The notes beneath the pieces were generated by a model. That model searched no databases and was not told the DNA's origin. It saw nothing but the letters and a program-made list of their open reading frames with translations. Made by a program: the position numbers and the translations under genes. Positions 46,138 through 56,133 of a stretch of 64,000 nucleotides of DNA are shown one piece after another; positions within the stretch are counted from its first letter, which is position 1, and each line of letters opens with the position of its first letter. The stretch is from Pseudophaeobacter arcticus DSM 23566 (GTDB taxonomy: Bacteria > Pseudomonadota > Alphaproteobacteria > Rhodobacterales > Rhodobacteraceae). The DNA lies in the NCBI RefSeq assembly GCF_000473205.1, contig NZ_KI421507.1, positions 1,523,934-1,587,933 on the forward strand. Reading direction: 5' to 3'.

Positions 46138-46731
46138 TCACTGAATGCTGTCGTACAGCTCAAATTCCTCGGGCTTTTTGCGCCGGTACAGCGCCTCAAT
46201 CTCGGGGCTGAGTGTTAAATCCATGACGGGGCTGACATTGCGTTGTTGCAAAGTGATCTTCACATCCAGCCGCTGTTCCAGGAATGACTGAATGGCTGGC
46301 TGATCTTCATAGCGGAACAGATGGGTGACGTGACAGCCGTTCTTTTGCGGTTCCAGGAATTTTGCCTGACTGCCGACGTTGGCATAGTCGGGTTGCTGGC
46401 CCTTGCAATAGCCACGTACAAATTGATCAAAACTAATGCCATGGGTCGCATTGGCTTTGCCCTCCATAAAAGGGCGCTGGCGAAACCGATACCAGCTTCC
46501 CAGCCAGCTCACCGGCTCACGCATGACAGCTGCCACCTCCAGTTCCACATTACAGACACGCTCAAACATCGGGCGAATCCAGCGGTTGTAGCGATAAAGT
46601 GGCGCATGCTTTAATTCGGGAGGGTTGGTAATTGCCAGATCCGCACGCGTTTGCAGCGCTTCCTGGTAGGCAGATGTGCCCGTTTTTGGCACCGAGAGTA
46701 GCACCAGTTTTTCGTCATAAAATACCAACAT
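46138..46731 (-). CDS. Sulfotransferase-like protein
   Basis: About 197 residues from the ATG at 46729-46731. A TTG four codons upstream, right after AAGGA, is the alternative. The phosphosulfate-binding loop of PAPS sulfotransferases is recognisable as LLSVPKTGTSAYQEAL near the N-terminus. The 3'-phosphate motif is AAVMREPVSWLGSWYRFRQR. Such enzymes move sulfate from PAPS to carbohydrates, lipids or proteins. The acceptor is unknown and no polysaccharide genes lie beside it. It is placed between cckA and recA and points against cckA. Confidence 0.7.
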   Translation of the reverse strand: MLVFYDEKLVLLSVPKTGTSAYQEALQTRADLAITNPPELKHAPLYRYNRWIRPMFERVCNVELEVAAVMREPVSWLGSWYRFRQRPFMEGKANATHGISFDQFVRGYCKGQQPDYANVGSQAKFLEPQKNGCHVTHLFRYEDQPAIQSFLEQRLDVKITLQQRNVSPVMDLTLSPEIEALYRRKKPEEFELYDSIQ

Positions 46732-46830
46732 AAACCGCGTCAAATCCTTTGAAACAAGATGGATAGAGGTTGTACCTCACTGTCTAACACCTGGCTTGTC
46801 GTCTGAATAGATGAAGTTTGTATTTGCTTT

Positions 46831-46867
46831 GTTCTCTTTTTGGTCTCATAAGGAACAAGAGGCGAAC
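46831..46867. promoter_or_regulatory. LexA (SOS) boxes upstream of recA
   Basis: GAAC-N7-GAAC at 46853-46867 is the reverse complement of the alphaproteobacterial SOS box GTTC-N7-GTTC and is exact. A second, near-perfect copy, GTTC-N7-GGTC, lies at 46831-46845 in the other orientation. Both are within 95 bases of the recA start. Confidence 0.75.
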
Positions 46868-46923
46868 ACAGCAGGGATTGCCGCAAGCGCAGCTCTATGA
46901 CACATAGAAGAGGACAAGGGACT

Positions 46924-47988
46924 ATGGCGGATCTGTTGACCATGAAAAATAAAGTAAGCGGTGACAAGCAGAAGGCGCTCGATAGCGCGCTTGCACAGAT
47001 CGAACGACAGTTCGGCAAAGGCTCCATCATGAAGATGAGCGACGGTGCCATTCAGGAAATCGAGGCCAGCTCTACTGGATCTCTCGGCCTGGATATTGCC
47101 CTGGGCATCGGTGGCCTGCCAATGGGGCGCATCATTGAAATTTATGGTCCGGAAAGTTCTGGTAAGACCACGCTGACCCTGCATTGTGCGGCGGAGCAGC
47201 AAAAAAAGGGTGGCGTTGTAGCCTTTGTTGACGCGGAACATGCGCTGGACCCGCAATATGCGGCCAAGCTGGGGGTTGATCTTGATGAGCTGCTGATCTC
47301 GCAGCCCGACACCGGCGAACAGGCACTGGAAATCACCGATACCCTGGTGCGCTCTGGCGCGGTCAATATGGTCATCGTCGACTCGGTGGCGGCGCTGACG
47401 CCAAAATCAGAACTCGAAGGCGATATGGGCGATTCCAGTGTGGGTGTTCAGGCCCGCCTGATGAGCCAGGCCATGCGCAAGCTTACCGGCTCGATCAGCC
47501 GGTCCAAATGTATGGTTATTTTCATCAACCAGATCCGGATGAAAATCGGCGTGATGTTTGGCTCGCCCGAGACCACAACCGGCGGCAACGCCCTGAAATT
47601 CTATTCCTCTGTGCGTCTGGACATCCGCCGTATCGGCGCGGTCAAAGACCGGGATGAAATTGTCGGCAATGCCACCCGCGTTAAAGTGGTGAAAAACAAG
47701 GTGGCGCCGCCCTTCAAGCAGGTTGAATTCGACATCATTTATGGCGAAGGCATCTCCAAAATGGGCGAACTGCTGGATCTGGGCGTCGCTGCGGGCGTGG
47801 TGAACAAATCCGGTTCCTGGTTCTCCTATGGGGATGAACGGATCGGGCAGGGGCGTGAGAACGCCAAACAGTTCCTGCGTGATCATCAGCCCATCGCCTA
47901 TGACATTGAGGACAAGATCCGCGCGGCCCACGGGTTGGAGTTTGATCGCGCTGACAGCGCTGATGAGGATGATATTCTCGAAGGGTAA
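46924..47988 (+). CDS. recA: Recombinase RecA
   Basis: 354 residues from the ATG at 46924, after AAGGGAC. A longer frame from 46897 is not typical. It forms filaments on single-stranded DNA, drives strand exchange and triggers LexA cleavage. Walker A is GPESSGKT (residues 75-82), with [24 protein letters not shown] and [13 protein letters not shown]. The acidic C-terminal end ([13 protein letters not shown]) is normal. SOS boxes upstream indicate LexA control. A terminator follows, then alaS. Confidence 0.99.
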   Translation: MADLLTMKNKVSGDKQKALDSALAQIERQFGKGSIMKMSDGAIQEIEASSTGSLGLDIALGIGGLPMGRIIEIYGPESSGKTTLTLHCAAEQQKKGGVVAFVDAEHALDPQYAAKLGVDLDELLISQPDTGEQALEITDTLVRSGAVNMVIVDSVAALTPKSELEGDMGDSSVGVQARLMSQAMRKLTGSISRSKCMVIFINQIRMKIGVMFGSPETTTGGNALKFYSSVRLDIRRIGAVKDRDEIVGNATRVKVVKNKVAPPFKQVEFDIIYGEGISKMGELLDLGVAAGVVNKSGSWFSYGDERIGQGRENAKQFLRDHQPIAYDIEDKIRAAHGLEFDRADSADEDDILEG

Positions 47989-48020
47989 TACCCCTGGGAA
48001 TTTGATCAAAATGATCTTTC

Positions 48021-48055
48021 AAAAGGACGTGGTGGATGCTGCGTCCTTTTTACGT
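48021..48055 (+). terminator. Terminator of recA
   Basis: AAAAGGACG (48021-48029) with CGTCCTTTT (48042-48050), 12-base loop, then a further T and TACGTTCTTT. Confidence 0.75.
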
Positions 48056-48147
48056 TCTTTGGTGGGATGCGGGCTGTGGACAGGGACAGATTGGGGGGAT
48101 AAACCTCTCTCCAACCTTGAACATTGCCCGCAAAGGGATCCCTATCC

Positions 48148-50799
48148 ATGGCGACGCTGAACGACATCCGCTCAACCTTTCTGAACTACTTTGCCAAACA
48201 GGGGCATGAGATCGTCGACTCCAGCCCACTGGTGCCGCGCAATGATCCTACCCTGATGTTTGTCAACTCAGGCATGGTACAGTTCAAGAACCTCTTTACC
48301 GGGGTTGAAACCCGCGACTATAAACGCGCGACGACCTCGCAGAAATGTGTGCGCGCCGGTGGTAAGCACAATGATCTCGACAATGTAGGCTATACTGCGC
48401 GTCACCATACCTTCTTTGAAATGCTGGGGAACTTCTCCTTTGGCGACTATTTCAAGGAAGAGGCGATTCCCTTTGCCTGGGAGCTGATCACCAAGGAATT
48501 TGGCATCGACAAGAACCGTCTGTTAACCACGGTTTATCACACCGATGACGAAGCCTTTGCGATCTGGAAAAAGCTGGGTGTGCCTGAGGATCGCATTATT
48601 CGCATCGATACTGCGGATAACTTTTGGCAGATGGGCCCCACTGGTCCCTGCGGCCCCTGCACCGAGATCTTTTATGACCACGGCGATCATATCTGGGGCG
48701 GCCCTCCCGGCTCGGCTGATGAAGATGGCGACCGTTTCATCGAGATCTGGAACGTGGTCTTCATGCAGAACGAAAAGTTCGAAGATGGCTCGCTGAAACC
48801 ACTGGACATGCAGTCGATTGACACCGGCATGGGGCTGGAACGTATCGGGGCGCTGTTGCAGGGCAGTCACGACAACTATGAGACCGATCTGTTCAAATCC
48901 CTGATCGAGGCCTCGGCGGATGTCACCAATTCCGACCCCTACGGCGACCAGAACGTGCATCACCGGGTGATTGCCGATCACCTGCGCTCGACCTCTTTCC
49001 TGATGGCCGATGGGGTGATGCCGTCCAATGTTGGCCGTGGCTTTGTGCTGCGCCGCATTATGCGCCGGGCCATGCGTCACGCCCATCTTCTGGGCGCCAA
49101 AGATCCAGTAATGCACCGGCTGGTGCCAGCGCTGGTGCAGCAGATGGGCGCCGCCTATCCAGAGTTGGGCCAGGCCCAGTCGATGATCGAGGAAACGCTG
49201 CAGCAGGAAGAAACCCGTTTTAAGCAGACGCTGGAACGCGGCCTTAAGCTGTTGGACGATGAGGTCTCCGCACTGGAAGACAAAGCGCCGCTGCCTGGTG
49301 CCACCGCCTTCAAACTTTATGATACCTATGGGTTCCCGCTGGATCTGACCCAGGATGCGCTGCGTGAAAAGGGCCGCGAGGTCGATACCGATGGCTTTGA
49401 CAGCGCCATGGCTGAGCAGAAAGCCAAGGCGCGCGCTGCCTGGTCGGGATCCGGCGACAGCGCCGACAGCACCATCTGGTTCGATATCGCCGACAAGCAC
49501 GGCGCCACGGATTTCCTCGGCTATGACACCGAGCAGGCGGAAGGCCAGGTTGTTGCCCTGGTCAAGGACGGCGGCGAAGTCAGCGAGGCCGGGCAGGGCG
49601 ACAAGGTGCAACTGGTTCTGAACCAGACGCCGTTTTATGCTGAATCCGGTGGCCAGGTTGGCGATAGCGGTGAGATCCGCGTTGACGGCGGGGTTATCCG
49701 TGTGACGGATACCAAAAAATCCGCCGGTGTCTTTATTCACATGTGTGACGTGGTTGAGGGGCTGGTCACCGCCGGCGCCCCGGCGCAGTTGCGGGTTGAT
49801 CCCACACGTCGCGCCGCCATTCGCGCCAACCACTCGGCGACCCACCTGCTGCACGAGGCCCTGCGCGAGGCGCTTGGCGATCATGTGGCGCAGCGCGGGT
49901 CGTTGAATGCGGATGATCGGTTGCGGTTCGACTTTAGCCACAGCAAGGCGCTGAGCGATGCCGAACTCAGCAAGGTGGCCGCGGATGTGAATAGCTATAT
50001 CCGTCAGAACACCGCTGTTGAAACCCGCATCATGACACCAGATGACGCGCGCGCCTTGGGGGCGCAGGCGCTGTTTGGCGAAAAATACGGCGATGAGGTT
50101 CGGGTTGTCTCGATGGGACGGGCCGCGACCGGCAAGGGCAACGACGGCGAGACCTATTCGATCGAGCTGTGTGGCGGCACCCATGTACGCCAGACCGGCG
50201 ACATCGGGACCTTTGTCATTCTTGGCGACAGCGCCTCATCCGCTGGGGTACGTCGGATCGAGGCCTTGACCGGCGCTGCGGCCTTTGATCATCTGCAGCG
50301 GACTGCGGGCCAGATGGCAGAGATTGCCGGCACGCTCAAGGCGCAGCCGGGTGAGGTGATGGATCGCCTGAAATCCATGATGGATGAGCGTAAATCGCTG
50401 CAAAATGAGATCTCCAACCTGAAACAGCAACTTGCCATGGGCGGTGGTGCCGGTGGCGGTGCGCAAACAAAAGATGTTGGCGGCAAGACGTTCCTGGCCC
50501 AGGCCCTGCAAGGTGTCTCTGGCAAGGATCTGCGCGGGTTGATTGACGCCCATAAACAGAGCATCGGGTCTGGTGTGATCTTGCTGATCGCCGAAGAGGG
50601 CGGCAAGGTGGCCGTTGCGGCGGGTGTCACAGATGATCTGACCGCAGATGTCTCGGCGGTTGACGTGTTGCGCGCTGCAGTTCCGGCAGTTGGTGGCAAA
50701 GGCGGCGGTGGCCGTCCTGACATGGCCCAGGGCGGTGGCAAGGATTTTGCTGGTGCAGAAGAGGCGATTGCAGCAGCGGAGGCCTTTTTGGCGGGCTGA
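48148..50799 (+). CDS. alaS: Alanyl-tRNA synthetase
   Basis: 883 residues from the ATG at 48148. It charges tRNA-Ala. The class II catalytic core is N-terminal ([34 protein letters not shown]). The editing domain has the zinc ligands His562 and His566 (NHSATHLLH) and Cys675 ([10 protein letters not shown]). A coiled-coil and Gly-rich C-Ala domain follows ([18 protein letters not shown]). Full length with no anomaly. recA-alaS order is common in alphaproteobacteria. It ends in a strong terminator. Confidence 0.98.
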   Translation: MATLNDIRSTFLNYFAKQGHEIVDSSPLVPRNDPTLMFVNSGMVQFKNLFTGVETRDYKRATTSQKCVRAGGKHNDLDNVGYTARHHTFFEMLGNFSFGDYFKEEAIPFAWELITKEFGIDKNRLLTTVYHTDDEAFAIWKKLGVPEDRIIRIDTADNFWQMGPTGPCGPCTEIFYDHGDHIWGGPPGSADEDGDRFIEIWNVVFMQNEKFEDGSLKPLDMQSIDTGMGLERIGALLQGSHDNYETDLFKSLIEASADVTNSDPYGDQNVHHRVIADHLRSTSFLMADGVMPSNVGRGFVLRRIMRRAMRHAHLLGAKDPVMHRLVPALVQQMGAAYPELGQAQSMIEETLQQEETRFKQTLERGLKLLDDEVSALEDKAPLPGATAFKLYDTYGFPLDLTQDALREKGREVDTDGFDSAMAEQKAKARAAWSGSGDSADSTIWFDIADKHGATDFLGYDTEQAEGQVVALVKDGGEVSEAGQGDKVQLVLNQTPFYAESGGQVGDSGEIRVDGGVIRVTDTKKSAGVFIHMCDVVEGLVTAGAPAQLRVDPTRRAAIRANHSATHLLHEALREALGDHVAQRGSLNADDRLRFDFSHSKALSDAELSKVAADVNSYIRQNTAVETRIMTPDDARALGAQALFGEKYGDEVRVVSMGRAATGKGNDGETYSIELCGGTHVRQTGDIGTFVILGDSASSAGVRRIEALTGAAAFDHLQRTAGQMAEIAGTLKAQPGEVMDRLKSMMDERKSLQNEISNLKQQLAMGGGAGGGAQTKDVGGKTFLAQALQGVSGKDLRGLIDAHKQSIGSGVILLIAEEGGKVAVAAGVTDDLTADVSAVDVLRAAVPAVGGKGGGGRPDMAQGGGKDFAGAEEAIAAAEAFLAG

Positions 50800-50840
50800 C
50801 CGTAAATTGCGGTTAACTTGCCAGCATGGCCGAGATTAAG

Positions 50841-50876
50841 AAACGCCCGCAGTCATCCGACTGACGGGCGTTTTTA
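50841..50876 (+). terminator. Terminator of alaS
   Basis: AAACGCCCG (50841-50849) pairs with CGGGCGTTT (50865-50873), with an inner AGTC/GACT pair, followed by T's. Confidence 0.85.
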
Positions 50877-50968
50877 TTGAATTGGACCATATGGTCAAAA
50901 AACTAATCGACGCGGCGATGCAATTGCCTATGCTGAGCCAAAGCCAGGCAGATTACCGGAGGTTCCCC

Positions 50969-51256
50969 ATGCCCGCACTTTGGATTGCTCATGTTACCGT
51001 CACCGATGAAGAGGCCTATGGAAAATATGCCAAATTGGCCGGCCCAGCCATCGCCAAGGCCGGGGGAGAGTTCATCGCCCGTGGCGGTCGCTTTGTTCAG
51101 CTCGAAGGCAAGGAGCGCCCCCGCAATGTGGTTGCAACTTTCCCCAGTGTAGAGGCGGCAGTGGAGTGTTATCACAGTCCTGAGTACCAGGAAGCGCTAA
51201 GCCATGCCCGCGGCGCCTCTGAGCGGGAGTTGATGGTGGTCGAAACCAGCGCCTGA
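50969..51256 (+). CDS. DUF1330 family protein
   Basis: 95 residues from the ATG at 50969 with GGAGG 7 bases upstream. A longer frame from 50882 lacks this. It has the DUF1330 dimeric alpha/beta-barrel pattern: ALWIAHVTVTDEEAYGKYA, GGEFIARGGRFVQLEGKERP and VVATFPSVEAAVECYHSPEYQ. Function unknown; the fold is shared with small oxygenases and ligand-binding proteins. Its own terminator follows. Confidence 0.92.
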   Translation: MPALWIAHVTVTDEEAYGKYAKLAGPAIAKAGGEFIARGGRFVQLEGKERPRNVVATFPSVEAAVECYHSPEYQEALSHARGASERELMVVETSA

Positions 51257-51285
51257 AGGTGATGGAATTTGTAAGCTCGCGCACC

Positions 51286-51312
51286 AGGGCATCCATTTTG
51301 GGTGCCCTTTTT
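51286..51312 (+). terminator. Terminator of the DUF1330 gene
   Basis: AGGGCATCC (51286-51294) with GGGTGCCCT (51300-51308), one wobble pair, then TTTTT. Confidence 0.8.
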
Positions 51313-51354
51313 CATGGTCATTTTGTTTGGCGGCTGCGGCATCGTCAAACAGAA

Positions 51355-51376
51355 AGGGGCGCCCCGAGGCGCCCCT
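51355..51376 (-). terminator. Terminator of typA
   Basis: AGGGGCGCC (51355-51363) with GGCGCCCCT (51368-51376), 4-base loop. On the minus strand it is followed by TTTCTGTTT. Confidence 0.75.
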
Positions 51377-51400
51377 GTTTTGGCTGTGTAGTGTAAGGTT

Positions 51401-53218
51401 TTAGGCGTTACGCGCCATCCGTTTACGCTCATGCGGGTCAAGATAGCGCTTGCGCAGACGGATGTTGTTTGGCGTCACTTCCACCAGTTCGTCGTCGTTG
51501 ATATAGGCAATGGCCTCTTCCAGCGACAGCGTGATTGGCGTGGTCAGGCGAACCGCTTCGTCGGTGCCAGAGGCCCGCACGTTGGTCAGCTTTTTGCCTT
51601 TCAGCGGGTTCACTTCCAGATCGTTTTCACGCGAATGCTCACCAATGATCATACCGGTGTAGATATCCACCTGCGAACCGATGAACATTTTGCCGCGATC
51701 TTCCAGGTTCCACAGCGCATAGGCCACGGATTGGCCGCTTTCCATTGACAGCAGAACGCCAGCGCGACGGCCGGGAATAGGCCCTTTGTGCGGGGCCCAG
51801 CCGTGGAATACGCGGTTCAACACGCCAGTACCACGCGTATCGGTCAGGAACTCGCCGTGATAGCCAATCAGGCCTCGCGACGGCACATGGGCGATGATGC
51901 GGGTCTTGCCTGCGCCGGCTGGTTTCATCTCGACCAGCTCACCTTTGCGGGCGCCAGTGATTTTTTCAATCACGGCACCAGAGTATTCGTCATCAACGTC
52001 GATGGTGGCTTCTTCGATTGGCTCCATGCGGACGCCGTCAATTTCTTTCATCAGAACCTGAGGACGCGAAATCGACAGCTCAAAGCCTTCGCGGCGCATG
52101 TTTTCGATCAGGACACCCATCTGGAGTTCGCCTCGCCCGGCAACTTCAAAGGCATCGCCGCCAGGGGTGTCGGTGACTTTGATCGCGACATTGCCTTCGG
52201 CTTCTTTCATCAGGCGGTCGCGGATAACCCGCGACTGAACCTTTTTGCCGTCACGACCGGCCAGCGGGCTGTCGTTGATGCCAAAGGTCACAGTGATGGT
52301 TGGCGGGTCAATCGGCTGGGCATCCAGGGCTTCATCCACTGCCAGGGCGCAGATGGTATCTGCCACGGTGGCCTTGGTCATGCCGGCCAGAGAGACGATA
52401 TCGCCAGCTTGGGCTTCTTCGATGTCCTGCTGTGCCAGACCACGGAAGGCCTGAATGCGGGTGACGCGGAACTGTTCGATCTTTTGGCCAATGCGCGACA
52501 GGGCCTGCACGGTGGCGCCCACTTTCAGCGAACCACTTTCCACACGACCTGTCAGCAGACGGCCAACAAAGGGGTCAGAACCCAGGGTGGTGGCCAGCAT
52601 GCGGAAATCTTCACCCTGGCGTTTGATCTGCTTTGGCTCGGGCACGTGGTTTACAATCAGATTGTACAGCGCGTGCAGATCCTTGCGGGGACCGTTGAGT
52701 TCTGCATCGGCCCAACCATTACGGCCAGAGGCATACATATGCGGGAAATCAAGCTGATCTTCGGTTGCATCCAGTGATGCAAAAAGGTCAAAACATTCGT
52801 CCAGAGCGCGATCCGGCTCGGCGTCGGGCTTGTCGACCTTGTTCAGCACCACGATGGGGCGCAGGCCCAGGGCCAGGGCCTTAGAGGTCACAAATTTGGT
52901 CTGCGGCATGGGGCCTTCGGCGGCATCCACCAGCAGGACAACACCGTCAACCATCGACAGGATCCGCTCAACCTCACCGCCGAAATCGGCGTGACCGGGG
53001 GTATCAACGATGTTGATACGGGTGCCATTCCACTCCACCGAAGTGGGTTTTGCAAAAATGGTAATGCCCCGCTCGCGTTCCAGGTCGTTGCTATCCATGG
53101 CACGTTCAGCCACAGCCTGGTTTTCGCGGAAGGCGCCGGATTGTTTCAGAAGCTCATCAACCAGGGTCGTTTTACCGTGGTCCACGTGAGCAATGATCGC
53201 AATGTTGCGCATGTCCAT
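51401..53218 (-). CDS. typA: Ribosome-associated GTPase TypA/BipA
   Basis: 605 residues from the ATG at 53216-53218 (MDMRNIAII), with AAAGG upstream. The frame runs 25 codons longer, without support. It is a translational GTPase resembling EF-G, acting on ribosome assembly and stress adaptation. G1 [14 protein letters not shown]2 region with GITIFAK, G3 [14 protein letters not shown] and G4 [12 protein letters not shown] are all intact. The C-terminal part ([20 protein letters not shown], then [12 protein letters not shown]) is the BipA-specific domain. Confidence 0.98.
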   Translation of the reverse strand: MDMRNIAIIAHVDHGKTTLVDELLKQSGAFRENQAVAERAMDSNDLERERGITIFAKPTSVEWNGTRINIVDTPGHADFGGEVERILSMVDGVVLLVDAAEGPMPQTKFVTSKALALGLRPIVVLNKVDKPDAEPDRALDECFDLFASLDATEDQLDFPHMYASGRNGWADAELNGPRKDLHALYNLIVNHVPEPKQIKRQGEDFRMLATTLGSDPFVGRLLTGRVESGSLKVGATVQALSRIGQKIEQFRVTRIQAFRGLAQQDIEEAQAGDIVSLAGMTKATVADTICALAVDEALDAQPIDPPTITVTFGINDSPLAGRDGKKVQSRVIRDRLMKEAEGNVAIKVTDTPGGDAFEVAGRGELQMGVLIENMRREGFELSISRPQVLMKEIDGVRMEPIEEATIDVDDEYSGAVIEKITGARKGELVEMKPAGAGKTRIIAHVPSRGLIGYHGEFLTDTRGTGVLNRVFHGWAPHKGPIPGRRAGVLLSMESGQSVAYALWNLEDRGKMFIGSQVDIYTGMIIGEHSRENDLEVNPLKGKKLTNVRASGTDEAVRLTTPITLSLEEAIAYINDDELVEVTPNNIRLRKRYLDPHERKRMARNA

Positions 53219-53397
53219 GACGTCAGCCTTTGTAAGGAAGTTGCGCCGCCCATAGCCCGATCCCACGCCAAAGGCCAGAAGAAATACGTCCAATCCGGCC
53301 TGTGAGGCAAAACCTGCAACAATACTGCGTATTTGATTGCAAATTATTTCGGTTCAACACCGCGTCAAGGCCGGGACCAAGCTGCGGCAAGGCTGGC

Positions 53398-53428
53398 GAA
53401 AGACCGGGAAGGACTGGGAAAGACCGGG
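53398..53428. repeat. Short direct repeat in the 265-base gap between typA and the SMR gene
   Basis: GAAAGACCGGG occurs at 53398-53408 and 53418-53428, period 20. The gap (53219-53483) otherwise shows no gene. It must hold the typA promoter. Confidence 0.5.
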
Positions 53429-53483
53429 CGCTGTCACGAGGCGTCTTTGGAGCAGGGGGGCTGCGCTGCCAAAGCAGGCACAG

Positions 53484-53819
53484 CTAATGACCGGAAGAGG
53501 AGGAAAACAGGTGAATGACCAACACGCCGGCGATGATCAAGCCGATGCCAAAGATTGCGGGCAGGTCCAGACGCTGGCCAAACATGACCAACCCGATAAA
53601 GGCAATGAGCACAATGCCAAGCCCGGCCCAGATGGCATAGACCAGACCAACCGGCATGTATTTCAACGTCTGCCCCAACATGAAAAACGAAAACCCATAG
53701 GCAACAATGACCACCAGCGACGGGCCAAGGCGGGTGAACTGTTGGCTCGCCTGCAGCGCGGTGGTGCCGATGGTCTCTGCCGAGATGGCAAGGACAAGAT
53801 AGAGGTAGTGAATGGGCAT
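53484..53819 (-). CDS. Small multidrug resistance (SMR/EmrE-type) exporter
   Basis: 111 residues from the ATG at 53817-53819 with AGAGG about 9 bases upstream. The frame extends 91 codons further without homology. Four transmembrane helices. The essential proton/drug Glu is at position 15 (YLVLAISAETIGTTAL), equal to Glu14 of EmrE. The motif YMPVGLVYAIWAGLGIVLIA is the conserved helix 3 signature (GLAYAIWAG in relatives). Substrates are quaternary cations or guanidinium-like compounds, not resolvable here. Confidence 0.9.
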   Translation of the reverse strand: MPIHYLYLVLAISAETIGTTALQASQQFTRLGPSLVVIVAYGFSFFMLGQTLKYMPVGLVYAIWAGLGIVLIAFIGLVMFGQRLDLPAIFGIGLIIAGVLVIHLFSSSSGH

Positions 53820-54152
53820 GTCCGGATCCTCTGCAGTGCTGAACTTTGGGGCTCTTCCTTGGCCATACCCGAAGGTTTTGATCTGCGACAGTCCGGAAAC
53901 GGCAGGGCGCGAATATTTGCAGGTGGATTGTCTAGGTGGATTGTCTAGAAGGTGAGAATGGGAGGTTTGAGTACGAGGTTTAACTGCCGAGTCGGCTGGG
54001 AGCCATTGAGCCAAAAAAGCCGCATCTTTGAACAGGTACCTGTGCAATCGAGATAATCGACGTCGGCTATGTGGCGCTGTATCAAGCCGCAAATCTTACA
54101 GACCAAACCGACTGGTCCTTCCCCCACTACAAGCCGCTAGGAAATCAGACCA
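53820..54152. other. 333-base gene-free region between divergent genes
   Basis: It must hold the promoters of the SMR gene and of the amidotransferase gene. Visible structure: AGGTGGATTGTCT repeated twice in tandem (53921-53933, 53934-53946), and a perfect 12-base palindrome ACAGGTACCTGT at 54032-54043, about 110 bases before the amidotransferase start. No ORF with family features. Confidence 0.5.
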
Positions 54153-54959
54153 ATGTGCCGCTGGGCCGCTTATCTTGGATCCCCCATCTTTCTTGAAGAC
54201 ATTATTTCCCGCCCCGGTCACTCGCTTGTGGCGCAAAGCCAGGAGGCGACCGAGTGCAAGACCAGCACCAATGGAGATGGCTTTGGTGTCGCCTGGTACG
54301 ACCAAAAGGCAGAGCCCGGGCTGTACCGCGACGTCTATCCGGCCTGGTCCGATACCAACCTGCGCGCATTGGCCCATCAGGTGCAGTCCGGACTGTTCCT
54401 GTCGCATGTGCGGGCCTCAACCGGGTCTGCCATCAGCCGCAATAACTGCCACCCCTTTGCCGTTGGTCGCTGGTCCTTTATGCACAACGGCCAGGTCGGC
54501 GGATTTGAACAGTTTCGCCGCTACGCCGATATGTGTATCCCCGATGAGCTGTACCCCCATCGGAAAGGCGCCACCGATAGTGAGGTGTTGTTTCTCCTGG
54601 CCCTGAAAGAAGGGCTGGATCAGGATCCATTGCAGGCCCTGGAGCGGGCAGTGGCAAAACTGGAGGCACTGTCGCGCAATCGGGGCACCACGCCGCATAT
54701 GCGGCTGTCGGTGGCTCTGTCGGATGGGGAGAGGCTTTATGCAGCGCGCTACTCCTCCGATCATGTCGCACCTTCGCTTTACTACAGATGGAGCAATACG
54801 CGGCAGGGCTGGGCCGTGGTGTCGGAACCGCTGGAACAAAAACAGGATGGCTGGCAGCTGTTGCCACCGGGCGGTTTCCTGACCCTGTCAAACAGCGGGA
54901 GTGAGGTGACGGATTTCACCCCAGGCAGGCATGATATTGACCTGAGCTGCCCGGGGTAA
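54153..54959 (+). CDS. Class II glutamine amidotransferase (YafJ/EgtC-like)
   Basis: 268 residues. The N-terminal nucleophile is Cys2 after Met removal (MCRWAAYLGSPI). Ntn-hydrolase signatures follow: NGDGFGVAWY, LSHVRASTGSA, NCHPFAVGRWSFMHNGQVGG and TDSEVLFLLAL. These enzymes hydrolyse an amide such as that of glutamine or a gamma-glutamyl compound. The genomic setting gives no pathway. No ergothioneine genes (egtB or egtD) are in the window. AGGA precedes the ATG. Confidence 0.88.
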   Translation: MCRWAAYLGSPIFLEDIISRPGHSLVAQSQEATECKTSTNGDGFGVAWYDQKAEPGLYRDVYPAWSDTNLRALAHQVQSGLFLSHVRASTGSAISRNNCHPFAVGRWSFMHNGQVGGFEQFRRYADMCIPDELYPHRKGATDSEVLFLLALKEGLDQDPLQALERAVAKLEALSRNRGTTPHMRLSVALSDGERLYAARYSSDHVAPSLYYRWSNTRQGWAVVSEPLEQKQDGWQLLPPGGFLTLSNSGSEVTDFTPGRHDIDLSCPG

Positions 54960-54963
54960 GTAT

Positions 54964-56133
54964 TTATAACCGTTCGTTTTCTTCAAACCATGGGGAGATA
55001 CGGTCACGCACATAGGTCCAGACCTCGGGGGCGCCGCGGCTGACTTTGACGCCAACGCGGGACTCGACCTGCTGCAGGCTGACATCATACTCCAGCCAGC
55101 TGCCGCCACCGTTGAGAAGGTTCAGCAAAACCGGCTGCACCCGGTCAATGGCCTTGGCATAGACCGCATCGGCGCTTGCTGCTGCTTCGAACTCATCCCA
55201 AAGCACCCGAAACTCTGTCGCCTGTGGCGCGGGCAGCAGGCCAAATAGACGATCGGCGGCCTGTTGTTCCTCAGCTTCCTGTGCAGCCTGAGCCTGAGCC
55301 GAGACCGCGCCGTGAATTGGCGTATCTCCCGCGTCTACTTCAACAATATCATGCAGCAGCAACATGTTGATAACGCGGGATATATCGATGTCAGTGGCGG
55401 CATATTCCCCCAGAATCCAGCCATAGAGCATGATATGCCAGCTGTGCTCGGCTGAGTTTTCCGCCCGTGACCCATCGCCAATCCAAGTGGCGCGCAAAAC
55501 GGTCTTCAGCGCGTCGGCCTCGTTGAGGAAGGGCAGTCGCCGGGTCAATGGGCTGACGTCTTGAGTGGTCGTTTTTCCCAGTAGGGACAGCGCGTGATGA
55601 TAGGCCTGCGGGAAATTCTGTTCGAGCGCTGCCGCGCGCCCACCGTGAAGATTGCCCCGGACCACATCAATATGATCCGGCAGAGGCGCAGATCCGTATA
55701 GCGTTTGAAAAATGGGCTGGCAGTGGTCCAGATGTTTGGCAAAGCGGGCATCTGGCGATTCGGCTTGCTCAAATTCAAGCCAAAGGCCGTGTAGGGCCGC
55801 ACCTTGATCGCCGGGCAAAAGCCCAAACAGCCGGGTTGCGGCTGCCTTTTCGGCGATTGCTACGGCCTGCCAATCGACCTTTTCTCCAATCGGGTGATCT
55901 CCGGCGTCGATCTCGACGAGATCATGCAGCAACAGCATTTGAATGACGCGGGTGATCGAGACCTCTGGCCCGGCAAAGGGCGCCAGAACCAAGGCGTAAA
56001 GCGCCAGATGCCAGCTGTGTTCGGCAGAGTTTTCGCGGCGCGAGCAGTCCAGGATCAGGTTTTGACGCTCAATCCCGCGCAGCCTGTCTGCCTCCAGCAG
56101 AAAGGCAAATTGCGCCTGGATACGCGGGTTCAT
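54964..56133 (-). CDS. Tandem HD-domain protein (two YfbR/HDDC2-like phosphohydrolase units)
   Basis: 389 residues made of two copies of one domain. Copy 1: RENSAEHSWHLALY (His39), MLLLHDLVEIDAGDHPIG (His70, Asp71, Glu74). Copy 2: RAENSAEHSWHIMLY (His230) and MLLLHDIVEVDAGDTPIHG (His261, Asp262, Glu265), an offset of 191 residues. Both keep all metal ligands and the Glu. Single-domain relatives are 5'-deoxynucleotidases acting on dNMPs. It overlaps the small gene upstream by 4 bases (ATGA), and that gene overlaps the hydrolase gene by one base, so the three are co-transcribed. Confidence 0.85.
   Translation of the reverse strand: MNPRIQAQFAFLLEADRLRGIERQNLILDCSRRENSAEHSWHLALYALVLAPFAGPEVSITRVIQMLLLHDLVEIDAGDHPIGEKVDWQAVAIAEKAAATRLFGLLPGDQGAALHGLWLEFEQAESPDARFAKHLDHCQPIFQTLYGSAPLPDHIDVVRGNLHGGRAAALEQNFPQAYHHALSLLGKTTTQDVSPLTRRLPFLNEADALKTVLRATWIGDGSRAENSAEHSWHIMLYGWILGEYAATDIDISRVINMLLLHDIVEVDAGDTPIHGAVSAQAQAAQEAEEQQAADRLFGLLPAPQATEFRVLWDEFEAAASADAVYAKAIDRVQPVLLNLLNGGGSWLEYDVSLQQVESRVGVKVSRGAPEVWTYVRDRISPWFEENERL

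Noticed and set aside
48523..50184. 553-codon open frame opposite alaS
   Set aside because: Antisense of alaS with no recognisable motif; alaS is intact with all its motifs.
53820..54092. 91-residue extension of the SMR exporter
   Set aside because: SMR proteins are about 110 residues and the ATG at 53819 gives exactly this, with AGAGG upstream.
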